Source: Pyrocephalus nanus
Taxonomy: Eukaryota > Chordata > Aves > Passeriformes > Tyrannidae
Assembly (NCBI GenBank): GCA_038380795.1
Contig: CM076279.1
Coordinates: forward strand, 4,541,001 to 4,605,000
Direction: 5' to 3'
DNA: 64,000 bases
Shown: piece by piece, positions 25,979-36,980 of the stretch
Layout: each line of letters begins with the position of its first letter
Position numbering within the stretch: position 1 is the stretch's first letter
Notes under the pieces: generated by a model
The model's database searches: none
The model's input: only the letters and a program-made list of their open reading frames with translations
Told to the model about the DNA's origin: nothing
Translations under genes and position numbers: made by a program

Positions 25979-26013
<35 letters not shown>

Positions 26014-29000
26014 CTTTAAATGAAACACTGACTTGCCTTCAGACAGTAGGAGACAGGAAGGGCAGCTCAGTAGTTGAAAACAGAGACAGAAAAAGACTGT
26101 TCTCTGTGTTTAGAAGAACAGGAAGGAAGCAGAGCATGAGAGAAGCAGGGGTTGTAAGAATTGGAGTTGTAAGGTAAGCTAAGTCTGAGGGGAGGGGTGG
26201 CTCTTTCATCACGAAACTTCCTACTGTATATAAGGTTTATCAGACAAAAGATGTGCCCTGTTGTGTTAAAACCTCAGAATTTAGACATGGCTTGCTTTAA
26301 TACTGCTGGAGCAGACAGCTGGAGGTGGACACAGCCCTTCGTGGCTCCCTCTACGTGTCACACGTGATTTTTGGCAGCTTTGTGGATCTTTCTGTTGTCT
26401 TCCTTTCCCGAGAGGAAGAGCATGGATCATCTTTATGCCCTTAGTGCACAGAAGATGACTTCATTTGCCATGAATGTTACGTGCAAAAGCAGAATTTCCA
26501 ACAGGTTTTTAAACCTCTCTGTGGGAGAAATTGTCTACAGAAATAAAGAACACAGATAAAACACTGGCCAATGTAGCAGAATCCTGAGCAACCCCAGACA
26601 GTGGGAGGATACTTTGCTGTAAGTTGGTAAACAGAGAGAGTAATTGCCCTGCTCAGGTTCACAAGTTACTCTTTTCTCTGCCTATAGCTGTAAATAAAAA
26701 TATTTCAATCCTTTGTCTTCCTCCTTATTGCAAGGGGGTTTTTACTTTCATGTTCTCATTTTGTTTCTCTAGAAAACTTAGGAAAATGTTGCCTTCTTGC
26801 TCATTCTGCCCCACTTGTGACGTAGCCAGGATTAATCAAGGTGCTAAAATTAGTAAATTGGAGTATCACAGTTCTGGGTTTGTTCTCAGTACATTAAGTT
26901 ACTGGGTTTGATGATAATTATTTGGAAGAGTTGCACTCCTTGATGAAATAAGCCAAGGTTTTGTGAGTTGTAGCTGTTTTTTCTCCTGGGAATATTGGCA
27001 ACTTAGAAATGCTGTGTCATCACTCTAAAATGACGCGGCACAATCACACTCGTTCTCTTAGATCTGATTCTTTGGCTACTTTATTTGGTAATTATCCCTC
27101 CTTTTAAAGGACTGATAATTGCTTCTCTCTTCTGAAGACTGGAGATTAAAAATGTAGTTCTTTTTCTGGAGACTTTTCAAATGAACATGGGAAAATCTGC
27201 CTTGTTTTGTCAATTGAAGTTTTGTGTTTCTTTTGTAAGATGGATGGAGCCCATTGTACCATATGTTATCTGTCATGGCACTGGGTTCTAAAGAACTTTT
27301 ATCCAGTTGGCTGGAACAGCAGGGTATCATTTCTGGATTTTGTATTTAATCTAGCTATTTTTGGTCCAAAAAAAAAAAAAAAAGAGTAATAAAACATCTC
27401 TTGTTTAGTCTGACTGTTCCCATGGTGCCTATCAGGCACAGAGGGGAAAGTGTTTCCAAATAGAATACTTAAAATAAACCAGTAAGTCCTTCTCCTGGGG
27501 TATAAAGCTGTTCCCTGGGAGAAGGAGAATTGTTCTGCAGAGCCAGGACAAGGCAGAAAAGGGACTAAGTCAGGTCTTCATTCATGTGCTCATTTGTACT
27601 CTTCATTCTGAAGGTGCAGAGAAGGAGGTGATAAGAAAATTGCTTATTTGTTTTAACCCTATCACTTTAGATGCAATAGTTACTGGGAGAGGCTGATTGA
27701 CACTGAACTTTGTTATGGCCTATTTGAGCATCACACATCAAAGCTTAACTTGTGAAATATTTATTTGAGCATAGCAGTAAAAAGCTGGGGTGTCTGTGTA
27801 AGAAAAGCAAGTTATTCTGTGTAGTATCTAAATCTTGTTTCCAAAGAGGGAAAATTGTTTCCATTCCCTCCTCTGAGATGATCTCTAGCAGAGTCTGAGC
27901 AGCTCATGCCTCGGCTCAGGAAGTGTTTTCACCTCTAGTCCCAACGCTGTGGATAAAGCAATGCCATCCTTTCCATTTCCATGCCTCTGCAGCTTTGGTG
28001 TAAATGTACAAAATCTTGCAAAACATAGGAAAACACAATAGTAATGAACCTCCAGCTGATGTACCTCAAAGCCAGAAGCAGAAGTCACTTCTTTTGTGTT
28101 GTTAACTCTCTGGATCAACCAGTTACTCCTCAGATCCATTTGCTTTGCTCTGCATCCTCTGCACTGATCAGAGCCTCAATTTCTTCTGGTCTGTCAGTAG
28201 ATAAAGGACAGACAGCGCAGGCCAGACCAGAACTTTGCTCTCTGAGCTATCAAACCTGTAATGCAAAGTGGCCAGATTTGTTTAAACATTGCTTGTTCCT
28301 GGTTTTATTGTTTAGCATATGAGACTTGGGTTAAATTATGAAGAATTTAACCTAAGAAGCTTATTTGCAATTCAAGGGAACCAATTAGCATCTTAAGACA
28401 CACTGTAGGGCCTGGAAGGGAACTTGTGCAGCATTTTTAACTAGAAGGCTGACAAAGATGTGCCTTGATAGTGGAATCAGAGGGGTACAAATGTCTGAGC
28501 CAGTTGCTTCTCTTCTTTAAATACTTGTTGAACATGGAGGGGGGGGTATTTTGTTTGGGTTATTTTCTCCTTCCACCCCTTTTTTTTCCCTTTTTTCTGA
28601 AGGATACAAATGTGCATCATCTATTTTATTCTGGAAAGGAGGGTAGTTTTAAATGTATATGAAACCTGCAGCCCATTTCTTGGGTGCTTCATGCAAATAT
28701 GCTGATTCTAATTCCACCATGATGTTCAAACAGTGCTTGTTTGGGAAGCTGTGAATTCCAAATGCTTGAGAGGGAGGTGGGAAGGAAAACAGATGTGGAT
28801 ACACTGCATTAAAAGAACATCTTTGTGCATTAAGAATCTGCTCATGAGAGAATTTTGCAGCTTATTTATTTATGATATCTAAGCCCCAAGTTCTGCAAAG
28901 CTATTGCTGAATTCTCTCAGCTGCACGCTGCTAAATGCTTTGTTCTTTTCATTTGGGATTCAAGTTTATTTTGGTTTGTCCTGTGCTCTGCCTCTATGCA

Positions 29001-32000
29001 CTAGAGGTGGCTTGAATCCAGTCTGGAGTAATATCAACATGGTTTTAAAGAAACAAAACAGAATGTGAAAATTAAACCACTGCTAAGACTTGGCAGTTTT
29101 TTTCTGGTCTAATTTTGTGTCCAGAGAAGCTGGTAACCTTCCCTGGTACCCCGGGAGGAGAGACTGAGCACAGTCAGGTATAACTGTTGCCTGAGCCATC
29201 GCCCAAGATGCTGGTGTGTCTTAAAACTCAAGGACAAACTTCCTCTGGGTGGGGACAAGCCATATGGCCTCACTGCAGCTCTCCCTGCCTGCTGGTGCTG
29301 CTCTGTGGGTGGTACTGCGGGCGAGGCTTAACAGTGTCCTTTTGTTTTTCGCAGTTCCTCATTGTCCCCGCGATCGTGGGCAGTGCCCTCCTGCACCGGC
29401 TGTCTGACGATCGCTGGGAGAAGATCACGGCGTGGATGTACGGGGTGGGGCTCTGCGCCCTCTTCATCGTCTCCACCGTGTTTCACATCGTGTCTTGGAA
29501 AAAGAGTCACTTAAGGTACCGGGAAAAGACGTTTCACTTAGTTCTCTGATGTTTTCCCATTGTGTTTCTCAGTCAAAGCCGATTTTACACAAGGCTGGAG
29601 TGGTGCTTTTTACTGAATCACGAAAAAAACCACCCTCCATTCTGTTGAAAGAAATAGTGAGCCAAGCTCGTGTACAAATGAACTAAAGTGTCTGCTGCTT
29701 TTTCACAAAGAAAACATGTGTTTTTGTAGGCCTTAATGGCTCTTAATCCAGAAGCAGAATGGGAAAAACATAATCTAAGTGGATGATGGATAATACCCCA
29801 CTGCAGAAATGAGAACACTGTCTGGGACTATGGCATGCTCAAATGCTTTGAGGAACACAGAGTTTGCCAAGAGAATTATAACACAATAGCCAGCAAACCA
29901 GCAGAAAGCCTCCCTGGGAGCAAGGCAGCAAAAGCAAAACTGACATGGGTTTTATTACTTATTTTTTATTTTATTTTGGGGTTTTTTTGGTGCCATTATG
30001 ACTCCTGTGGAATTCTGGGCTGTAAATTGGATCTCGCCCGTAGTCACTGAAAAGTTTCTGGGTTAGGAAGAGTTGATGTGACAGCTCTGCCTCCCTGCCA
30101 GGGAGCAGGAGGCACTTTGGGGTGGGGAAGGGAAGAGGAATGGAGGAGTGCTCAGCTCTTACATGGCTCAGTCCTTCCACTTTAAGGGGAAGGAGCTGAT
30201 GGGATTTTAAGGGGTCTTGGAGTTGATGGGATTTTCCCCAAAGTGCATCAGGAGAGTGAGATAATACAAAAATCTTTGCAAAAGCTGCCCTGGTGACTTG
30301 CTCTCTCTCTCTCCCAGGACAATGGAGCATTGCTTTCACATGTGTGACAGGATGATGATCTACGTCTTCATTGCAGCCTCATACGCTCCATGGTAAGGAA
30401 CTGCAGGCACAGCTTCACAACCAAAGCCTTCCCAGTGGGACCAGCTTGTCACTGCAGCCTTCCAAAATCTATAGGTGCCTTCTTAGGTGTCCACATTCTG
30501 TGCTGTGACAGGCAATGTAATGAAACCATCTGGGACTTGCTGAACAGAAAGTAATGTTTGAAAACATCAGAAAGTAGTTGATTTATACCCACCTACCCCA
30601 GTTCATGCCTCCCTCCCATCAATGCAAACACCCTCTGCCTCTCTGTGGGTGGGATGTCCCCGTGCCTGCTCCCCCACCATGCTAAAGTTAAAGCCCTGAC
30701 TATTTATTTCCTTTATCAAGCCCCAGTGCCAGGGTGTCAGTGTGGTCTGTTCATTCATCACTTCTGTCTCTTGAAACCTTTGTGCCTCCAGGTTAAACCT
30801 CCGTGAGCTGGGACCTCTGGCATCTCACATGAGATGGTTTATCTGGCTGATGGCTGCTGGGGGAACCCTTTATGTATTTCTCTACCATGAAAAGTAAGAA
30901 TAATTCTTTGCATTTAACTTTAAACTGAAAGAGAACAAGACCAAACTTTTTTTTGGTTTAGGAAATGAGCTGCTGAGGTTCTCATCCAGTAAGAAAATTT
31001 GTCTCAGTGTTTTATTCTCACTTGTACCTGATGCAAGTGAAGGCATCTAGGCAGTATTTAGAGGAGGTATTGCTTGCAACTATCCAATGCAGATAAATAC
31101 TAGTTTTAATTTTGTCATAAAACATTGGTATTGTCTCTGCATGGAAAGCTTTTTGAATAATTTAATGGACCCATGCTAACATAAAACTGTTTTTTTACTG
31201 TTGAAAGAAATGTTCATCCTCTTGTACCTCCTTAAATGACTCAAATCCTTCCTTTTTAGGTATAAGATCGTCGAACTCTTTTTCTATTTAGCGATGGGAT
31301 TTTCTCCTGCTCTGGTAGTGACATCCATGGTAAGGAATGTGACATTACAAACAAACAAAGTTGCCTTTTATAACTCGATTAAGTTCAGTGAAGCTCTATT
31401 TCTTCTGAAAAAATGTTCATTTTAGTCCACCATAACTGTAAATAATCTCTGCAGAAGAACCAAATACAGCTGATTGTATTTTGGATCTACATTTCAGTGA
31501 AATGCTGCCTTGTTTTGTTGGGCTGCACTGGGCAGATAAACAGAGCTTGGGTTTCTTGATGCATCTGAAAAGTATCCTACTGGGTCTTGTCCACTTCAAA
31601 ACTTTGTCATTTATTTATAGTTACACACTTTAAATAATGTTGGTTAACCCTCCCTGCTGCTGAATACAAAACAAATATAAATAATATAAATCTGACATCT
31701 TCTCAAGCTAATGCCTTAACTGCTCCCCTGAATGCTGTACCAAAACCCTGTCGAATGTTTCACCCAACCAGTAGGAGCTGCTTTAAACCCAAATTTGCAC
31801 AGAGTAACGTGGATTTCTTTGTCTCCTTGTTTGTCTCTGCTGATGAGCACGAAGCCAACCATCACACTTGTGCTGGTACTTGAGTTATGCTGTTATAACT
31901 TCCACAGTGCTGCTGGCACACAGTACATAAATATCTTAGTGTGCATTTTATATGTGATATAAACACATTGCATTCCTCACTTGTCCAAGCCCTGACCTGT

Positions 32001-32217
32001 CCCTGTCTGTTGACAGACCAACACGGAGGGGCTGCAGGAGGTTGCCTGGGGGGGTTTGATCTACTGCCTGGGCGTGGTGTTCTTCAAGAGCGACGGAGTG
32101 ATCCCCTTTGCCCACGCCATCTGGCACGTCTTCGTGGCCACAGCAGCTGCTGTCCATTACTACGCCATCTGGAAGTACCTTTACAGGAGTCCTGCAGACA
32201 AAATTCGTCACTTGTGA
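17653..32217 (+). CDS. MMD: MMD, monocyte to macrophage differentiation-associated protein (PAQR11), complete
   Basis: Seven coding exons join to 720 nt, giving 239 residues: 17653-17681, 23987-24068, 29355-29515, 30318-30392, 30792-30893, 31260-31329, 32017-32217. The product is a seven-helix membrane protein of the PAQR (progestin and adipoQ receptor) family, related to haemolysin III. MMD localises to Golgi/endomembranes in other vertebrates and has been linked to macrophage activation and Ras/ERK signalling; its biochemical activity is unsettled. Visible family marks are [10 protein letters not shown] (E28, N32), STVFH (S77-H81), HMCDR (D101) and FAHAIWH (H206-x3-H210). The S/H/D/HxxxH set matches the metal-binding residues of the superfamily. 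Length agrees with the 238-residue mammalian protein, with one extra N-terminal residue. The start codon has a weak Kozak context (C at -3 and +4), but it is the only in-frame ATG in the CpG-island exon. The next in-frame Met is residue 12. Confidence 0.97.
18047..18330 (-). mobile_element. CR1 LINE 3' fragment in MMD intron 1
   Basis: The left edge, GAATCATAGAATCC, is the inverted CR1 3' tail octamer repeat. It is followed by the hallmark GGTTTGGAT..GGAAAGACCTTAAAG, then CCTGCCATGG..CAGGCACACCTTCCAC, CCAACCTGGCCTTGGA, CTTCCAGGGATGGGGCATCCACA and AAGAATTTCTTCCTGATG. The element lies on the - strand, antisense to MMD, and is the usual 5'-truncated copy without reverse transcriptase. A 12-bp CTTAAAGCTCAG duplication sits near 18085-18107. 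Confidence 0.95.
18371..18384. repeat. G14 homopolymer
   Basis: Fourteen consecutive G on the + strand, 40 bp past the CR1 end in MMD intron 1. Confidence 0.9.
22091..22114. repeat. T24 homopolymer
   Basis: Twenty-four T on the + strand in MMD intron 1. The flanks are not those of a recognisable retrocopy. Confidence 0.9.
23987..24068 (+). CDS. MMD: MMD coding exon 2
   Basis: The acceptor is TTCAACAG|GTTCATG and the donor is ATGCA|GTAAGTACAG, a strong consensus, leaving phase 0. The exon codes for residues 10-37, including FMNH and the [10 protein letters not shown] motif before the first membrane helix. It follows a 6.3-kb intron 1. Confidence 0.97.
25981..26011. repeat. T31 homopolymer followed by AG
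   Basis: Thirty-one T on the + strand in MMD intron 2, immediately followed by AG at 26012-26013. The whole therefore resembles a polypyrimidine tract plus 3' splice site. Confidence 0.92.
29355..29515 (+). CDS. MMD: MMD coding exon 3
   Basis: The acceptor is TTTTTCGCAG|TTCCTC and the donor is TTAAG|GTACCG, leaving phase 2. The exon codes for residues 38-90 and part of R91. It contains the first helix ([13 protein letters not shown]), the [16 protein letters not shown] linker, the second helix ending STVFH (S77, H81) and the conserved SWKKSHLR. The donor is weak at +4 and +5. Confidence 0.97.
30318..30392 (+). CDS. MMD: MMD coding exon 4
   Basis: The acceptor is CTCTCCCAG|GACAATG and the donor is CCATG|GTAAGG. 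The exon codes for residues 91-115 and part of W116, including [10 protein letters not shown] (family Asp at D101) and the helix [12 protein letters not shown]. Confidence 0.97.
30792..30893 (+). CDS. MMD: MMD coding exon 5
   Basis: The acceptor is GTGCCTCCAG|GTTAAAC and the donor is GAAAA|GTAAGA. The exon codes for residues 116-149 and part of K150, including [15 protein letters not shown] and the helix [18 protein letters not shown]. Confidence 0.97.
31260..31329 (+). CDS. MMD: MMD coding exon 6
   Basis: The acceptor is CCTTTTTAG|GTATAAG and the donor is TCCATG|GTAAGG, phase 0. The exon codes for residues 150-173, helix [21 protein letters not shown] ([15 protein letters not shown]). Confidence 0.97.
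32017..32217 (+). CDS. MMD: MMD terminal coding exon 7
   Basis: The acceptor is TCTGTTGACAG|ACCAAC and the stop TGA is at 32215-32217. The exon codes for residues 174-239, including the sixth and seventh helices [12 protein letters not shown] and [20 protein letters not shown]206 and H210 form the superfamily metal pair. The C terminus is SPADKIRHL, against SPTDFMRHL as I recall for mammals. Confidence 0.97.
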   Translation, partial: TNTEGLQEVAWGGLIYCLGVVFFKSDGVIPFAHAIWHVFVATAAAVHYYAIWKYLYRSPADKIRHL

Positions 32218-34210
32218 GAGATAGATGTCTATAGGTATAAAAGTAATCTGCACTTGGCCTCTGTTAACAGTATTATTTGACTTAAAGGAATTCGGGGAAA
32301 ATTGGAAAATTGCACAGCAAAACTGCACTGACTTTGGTAGTTCTGTGAACACAATTACTGTGAACTGATGTTTGTGTCCTGCCATTGCCCATCACATGGC
32401 AAGTGCTGTAAATAACCAAGATACTGTACTGCAGTACCAAGAGTCCATTCCACGTTAGCAGAACTGGCTACCTGATGTTTACAAACAAATTTTGTATCCT
32501 AGTTTAATTTTCCAATTTTTAACTACGTGAATTTTTCTAAAATAGTGATTTGAAATGGTGAAGTCAGTGCAATAGTGCAAATGTTAATGCTCTGGATTTG
32601 AAATTTGAGTTCTATCACCTTTCCACTCGTCATTTCCTAAACATGAATCACAGACAACTAATCTACTTTTACCACTCATTATCTTGGTATAATGTGACTT
32701 TTATAGAAACTTTTTTGTGTTTTTTGTAAACTTTAAAAGTACATTTATTGAACTGAAGACACACAACTGTCATCTATGCAGCTACTCATGTTGCAAACTC
32801 TTGCAAGAAATGGTTACATTCCACACCCTGTCCTGACAAACAAACCTTGTACCTCTTCCAAAGGTTGTGTTAAAGGTGTAATTGTAATAACCACTTTTAC
32901 AAACTAAAATCTAAATGTGATTCTGCTGAGTTCTAACATGACAGCATTCTGCTGGTCCGTAGTACCACTGAAGCAGACCTTAAACTTGGTTTTATTTGTG
33001 ATGAAGTGCTTTAAAGGGAATAAATAGTTGAGGTGATTGTCTCCTCAAGGTTCCCAGTCCTGCCCAGCCTGGCAGTGGTTGGGGTGAAGGGAGGTGGGCA
33101 GCTGATGCTCCCTGCCCAAACCAGGGTGAGTAATTTCTCCAGGGCTGTAGCATTAAGGCTTGGATTTGCAGGGGGATTTAAACCCATCAACAGAACCTGA
33201 TCCCACCAGCCTTTGTTGGGGCGGTGCTGCTGGGAAATCCTGGTCAGAGCAGGTTCAGAGCATCGCTGACCACCCTTGTGGTTCTTCACAAGCACAGCCT
33301 TTCAGGGAGCAGAGCTTGAGAAACTTGATCTGGTGTCACTCTGGGGCTTCACACAGTAAAACTGGTCTTTGTTGCTGTCTGTCTGTACAGGAAATCCAGC
33401 TGTGGTAGCGAGTCATGACTGTAGAACACGTGCTGTAATGACCAGTGTAGAAGAGCCATTGTAATACTGTTTGCCCAATAATTGTATCCTGTCCCACTAT
33501 CTAATGAATGTCTTATATTAAGATTGACTTTATCCTTTTTCTAATTTACTCAGTTTTTCATGTCAGTATTTAAAAACAAACCCAAAATGTGTTGCCTTTC
33601 TCAGATTTTGTTCTGGATATTGCCTGTCTGCAAACAATAAATAGCAAGATAGGGATGTTTTAAAGGTCCCGTTCCACTTAGATTTGCCAGAGGGCAGCAG
33701 ATTTTAGAATACTTGCATTTGTATAGGGAATTTACCAGAGGGACAAACTTTAAATTTCAAGGTGTTGAAGAATCGCTGTGTGGTGTTCAGCAGGTGATCA
33801 GAGAAGTGGCACCACCACAGCAGAATAATGAACTGCCCCAAAGAGAGCAAAGAGAAGAGCTGGGCAGGTAATTCCTGCTGCAACAGCCTCGCACATCTGG
33901 ATGCCTCAGTTTTTTAACATTGTGTCTATTTTAATATTTTCCACTTTTTGTGAGTTCATCTATTTTGTTGAAATGCAGTACTGTTAAAAACCACTAAAAT
34001 ATGTGTAAAGGTTTTCTGTAGTCAACAGTGAAACTATTGCTTGAATATGTTTTGATTTTAAGTTAATTTTTTCATGGCATTGCTTTTTGGAGTGTTTGAA
34101 ATGGTTTTTAAAAAATTTCAATTCGCCAAAAATATTTTGAATTACTGTATTCTAGTCAATATGATACTGAATGTACTAGACTAACAATAAACATTTGGTG
34201 CAATTTGGAA
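32218..34210 (+). other. MMD: MMD 3' UTR
   Basis: About 2 kb of AT-rich sequence follows the stop without splice signals. Candidate internal poly(A) signals AATAAA occur near 33019 and 33637, and the last one is at 34186-34191. A long AU-rich 3' UTR is usual for MMD mRNAs. The end is inferred from the final AATAAA plus a GTGTTTGGTGG downstream element. Confidence 0.8.
34186..34191 (+). terminator. MMD: MMD distal polyadenylation signal AATAAA
   Basis: A canonical AATAAA is followed after about 20-25 nt by a GT-rich element (TTGTGTTTGGTGGTT), the usual arrangement for cleavage near 34,205-34,215. Confidence 0.8.
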
Positions 34211-35521
34211 ACTCTTGTGTTTGGTGGTTATTCTTTTCCCCCTCCAGCACTTACACAGGGGTTGGCACTGTTGCCACTCCTGGAACAAGGGATCCCAGGT
34301 TGAAGCTGATGACCCTCAGTCAATGCTTTCAAGGTAGTAGGAAAGACTGCAATCCAAATTATTTAATTTGTGGCATGGAAAAAAGTATATTTCTGCCTAC
34401 ATTTGGTCAATATTTGGAACTTGCTGCTTTCCCTTTTGCTGTTCTGGATCAATGTTCTTATACCATTATATATTGGGATTCTTTTTTTTTCGACTTAGAA
34501 CATTGAAATACATGATTTTGCTTCCATCCCTAGAGGAGGATCATTGCATAAAATACAGACAAGCTGAACTAAAAAATGTGTTTCTTTCTGGAAAACAAGC
34601 ATATCAATTAGTCTTTTCTCTTTTTTTCCCCTCCATCTAACTACAGCTCTCCAGGCTCTTTCCTCCCAGGAGTAAAGACAGTGCTTTTCCCAGTAATGTT
34701 TGCTGCTGTGCAGAGATGTGATTTCTTTGTCTTCCTCAGGCAAATGTTTTTAAAAGCACTTGCTTCTGTATTTTCTGTGCCTTTAGGTTTCAGAAGTGCA
34801 ACAAGTAGGCCGAGTCTTAATTGAAGCAGTGATAACACACGTTTCAGCTTTGCAGATGGACCTTTCCAGAAGATGTCTGGGATGCAGCAGGTACCTGGAA
34901 TACTGGATACTCTTAGGTCGTGCTTTTATAACACGGTATCTTGTGCACAGAAAAATAATTCCATGAAGCGAAGGATTTATTTTTGAATTGTGCTGGGATT
35001 TTTAAGTGTGTTGCAGGGGCTGGAATGAGCAAGTTAAAGGCAAGGTGCTGAAGTTTTTCATAGAGTTTTGTGGGTTTTTTTTTTCTTAAATGCCCCTCCT
35101 GGTCAGGACCTCTGCACAATTCTTTACTCGGGTCTGGTGTGTGTGCAGCCACGAGGTGTCCCTGGAGGCCAAGGCTGTCATGTTCACATCATGTGCTTGA
35201 CTAAATCTTTTCTCCGTGCTTTGCTATTTTTAAAAGAGCGCAGGATGCCGGGCTCTGCCGCTGATTGCTTCCACCATCAGGAGAGGTGTCATGAGGTTAA
35301 AGCTAAAAATAGGCAACAATAGAGTGGCCAGGATGGCACAGGCAGAGCTGCCTCCAGGGTGTGGGTGCTCTCTGCCTTGCCTGGATTTCACACCTTGTGC
35401 CAGGGATGGTTGTGCTCAGACAGAGGCTGCTCGTGGCCATTCTACTGCTTGAAAGTGTTTCACTCACCATTTTTTGGAATGGGATGTTCTCCAGTGGCTA
35501 TTTGGAAGCTTCGGGATGCTT

Positions 35522-35596
35522 TTAATTTGATGTTCCAGCTGGGACATCAAATTAATTTAATTTAAATTTAAATTTAATTTAAATTTAATTTGATGT
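35522..35596. repeat. Nested AT-rich palindrome with three alternating arms
   Basis: Arm 1, TTAATTTGATGT (35522-35533), pairs with arm 2, ACATCAAATTAA (35544-35555), across a 10-nt loop. Arm 2 also begins a 53-bp near-perfect palindrome, built of TTTAATTTAAA-type units, that ends with a third arm TTAATTTGATGT at 35585-35596. Arm 2 can therefore pair with either neighbour. The flanks are ordinary GC-moderate DNA. Confidence 0.9.
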
Positions 35597-36707
35597 GCTG
35601 GGAGGGGACCAGCACAGCCCAAGTGGCACAAGCAGCAGAGTTTGGAGGAGCTTTGCAGCCTGTCTGGAGAATCCAGCACAGGGAGACCTGAGGTGCAGCA
35701 CCCTCAGAGCACCTTTACCATGTGTGGACAGGTCACTTCAGGCTCACAGGTGCAGCCCCAAGGGAAAGCACTGTTCTCTTGGAAAAAAGTTCTGAAATTC
35801 CTGTCTGAGTAGCATTTTGTGGGTGGTTTTGTTACAGAGCTGGGGGTCTGTCTGCTGGATTGTTTCCACCCCAGGCATTCTCCTCCTGTCCATGGTGAGC
35901 AGAGAGGGCAGCAAGACTTGTTCCCTTGGCACAACCAGGGGGCTGGTTCTTAAGGATAAGCTGGGGAACCAAAATCCTCTTGCAAAAGGCTGGCAGAGAG
36001 GCCAGCACGGGTTTTGTAACAGAAGTGACATCACTGACTAATGAGGCTCCTGTGCTCTCACAGGGCCCTACTCTGATGTCTCTGTTGCTTAGCAGCACGA
36101 GCCCTGCTGGCGTGGATTTGGGTGCCCAAATCCTTTGGGTGCCTTTGCAAATCTCCCTTACATTTTCTCACAGGTGACAAGCTGTTGGTAGAGAGACCGA
36201 GTGAGTGAGTGGGTGTAGGTCCAGCAGACACCTCCTGACTGTATGGTGTGTGGGATTGGCTTCCAGGGGTGACACAGAGGTGTGACCAGATGTGCCTTCT
36301 GTGACACAGGGTCAGCCTTGTCCCTGACAGGACATCCAGAGCAAACCACAGGACGTTTGGATGGAGAGCTGTAGTTAATTTGGATGCTGAAACATCAGAA
36401 ATGCTCCTAAACTGATTGAACATTGTTGCTGTGGGAGCTCAACTGGCTTCCCAAATCAAAACCCACGCACTTGGGAAGCTGAGGGTTTGCTTAGGAGGGG
36501 AACATGGTCTGATTTATTTTCTTTTTAATGTGTGTCTTCATATGTGTACATGTCTGAATGGGAATGGCCTTTGTCTTGAAGCTGATGGTGGTGCTGAGCA
36601 CGTTAATCAGCCTTCTGCTAAATGGCTGAAAACAAAGCTTGGAGGGACTCTGAGATGTTTTTAGCCCCTCCTGTGCCTGCAGGGAAGAGGGACTCTGCCT
36701 GTCATTC

Positions 36708-36980
36708 CTGATGAGCTCCTTCTGAAAAGCCTCTAACGATGGGGATTTCACAATCCTCCCAGGCAGTTTATTTCAATGTTTCACCCTCTGCCCTACTGAC
36801 TTTTCTGCTGCCCAAGCAGTATTTTCTTTGCTGTACTTGAAGCCTCTTACTCCTTGTCCTGTCTGCAGCTGCTCAGAGAGGAGCCCTTCCAGGCAGCTTT
36901 TCTGTAGCAGGAGGCTCTCACCTCTTTCCCTTGCTTTTTTCTCCCCTAGATTTAAACAAACTCAAGCCCTTAAATGTTGC
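36708..36980 (-). mobile_element. Ancient CR1-type LINE fragment
   Basis: CTCTAACGATGGGGATTTCACAATCCTCCCAGGCAGTTTATTTCAATGTTTCAC-like sequence from about 36730 matches the 3' region of old sauropsid CR1 elements. It is followed by ACTCCTTGTCCTGTCTGCAG and, near 36,950, CTAGATTTAAACAAA. It is much more diverged than the CR1 in MMD intron 1, lacks a recognisable tail and is in inverted orientation. Confidence 0.72.

Noticed and set aside
25981..26400. T31 as the poly(A) tail of a - strand retrocopy
   Set aside because: The sequence to the right contains no AATAAA near the tail and no recognisable reverse-complement coding frame.
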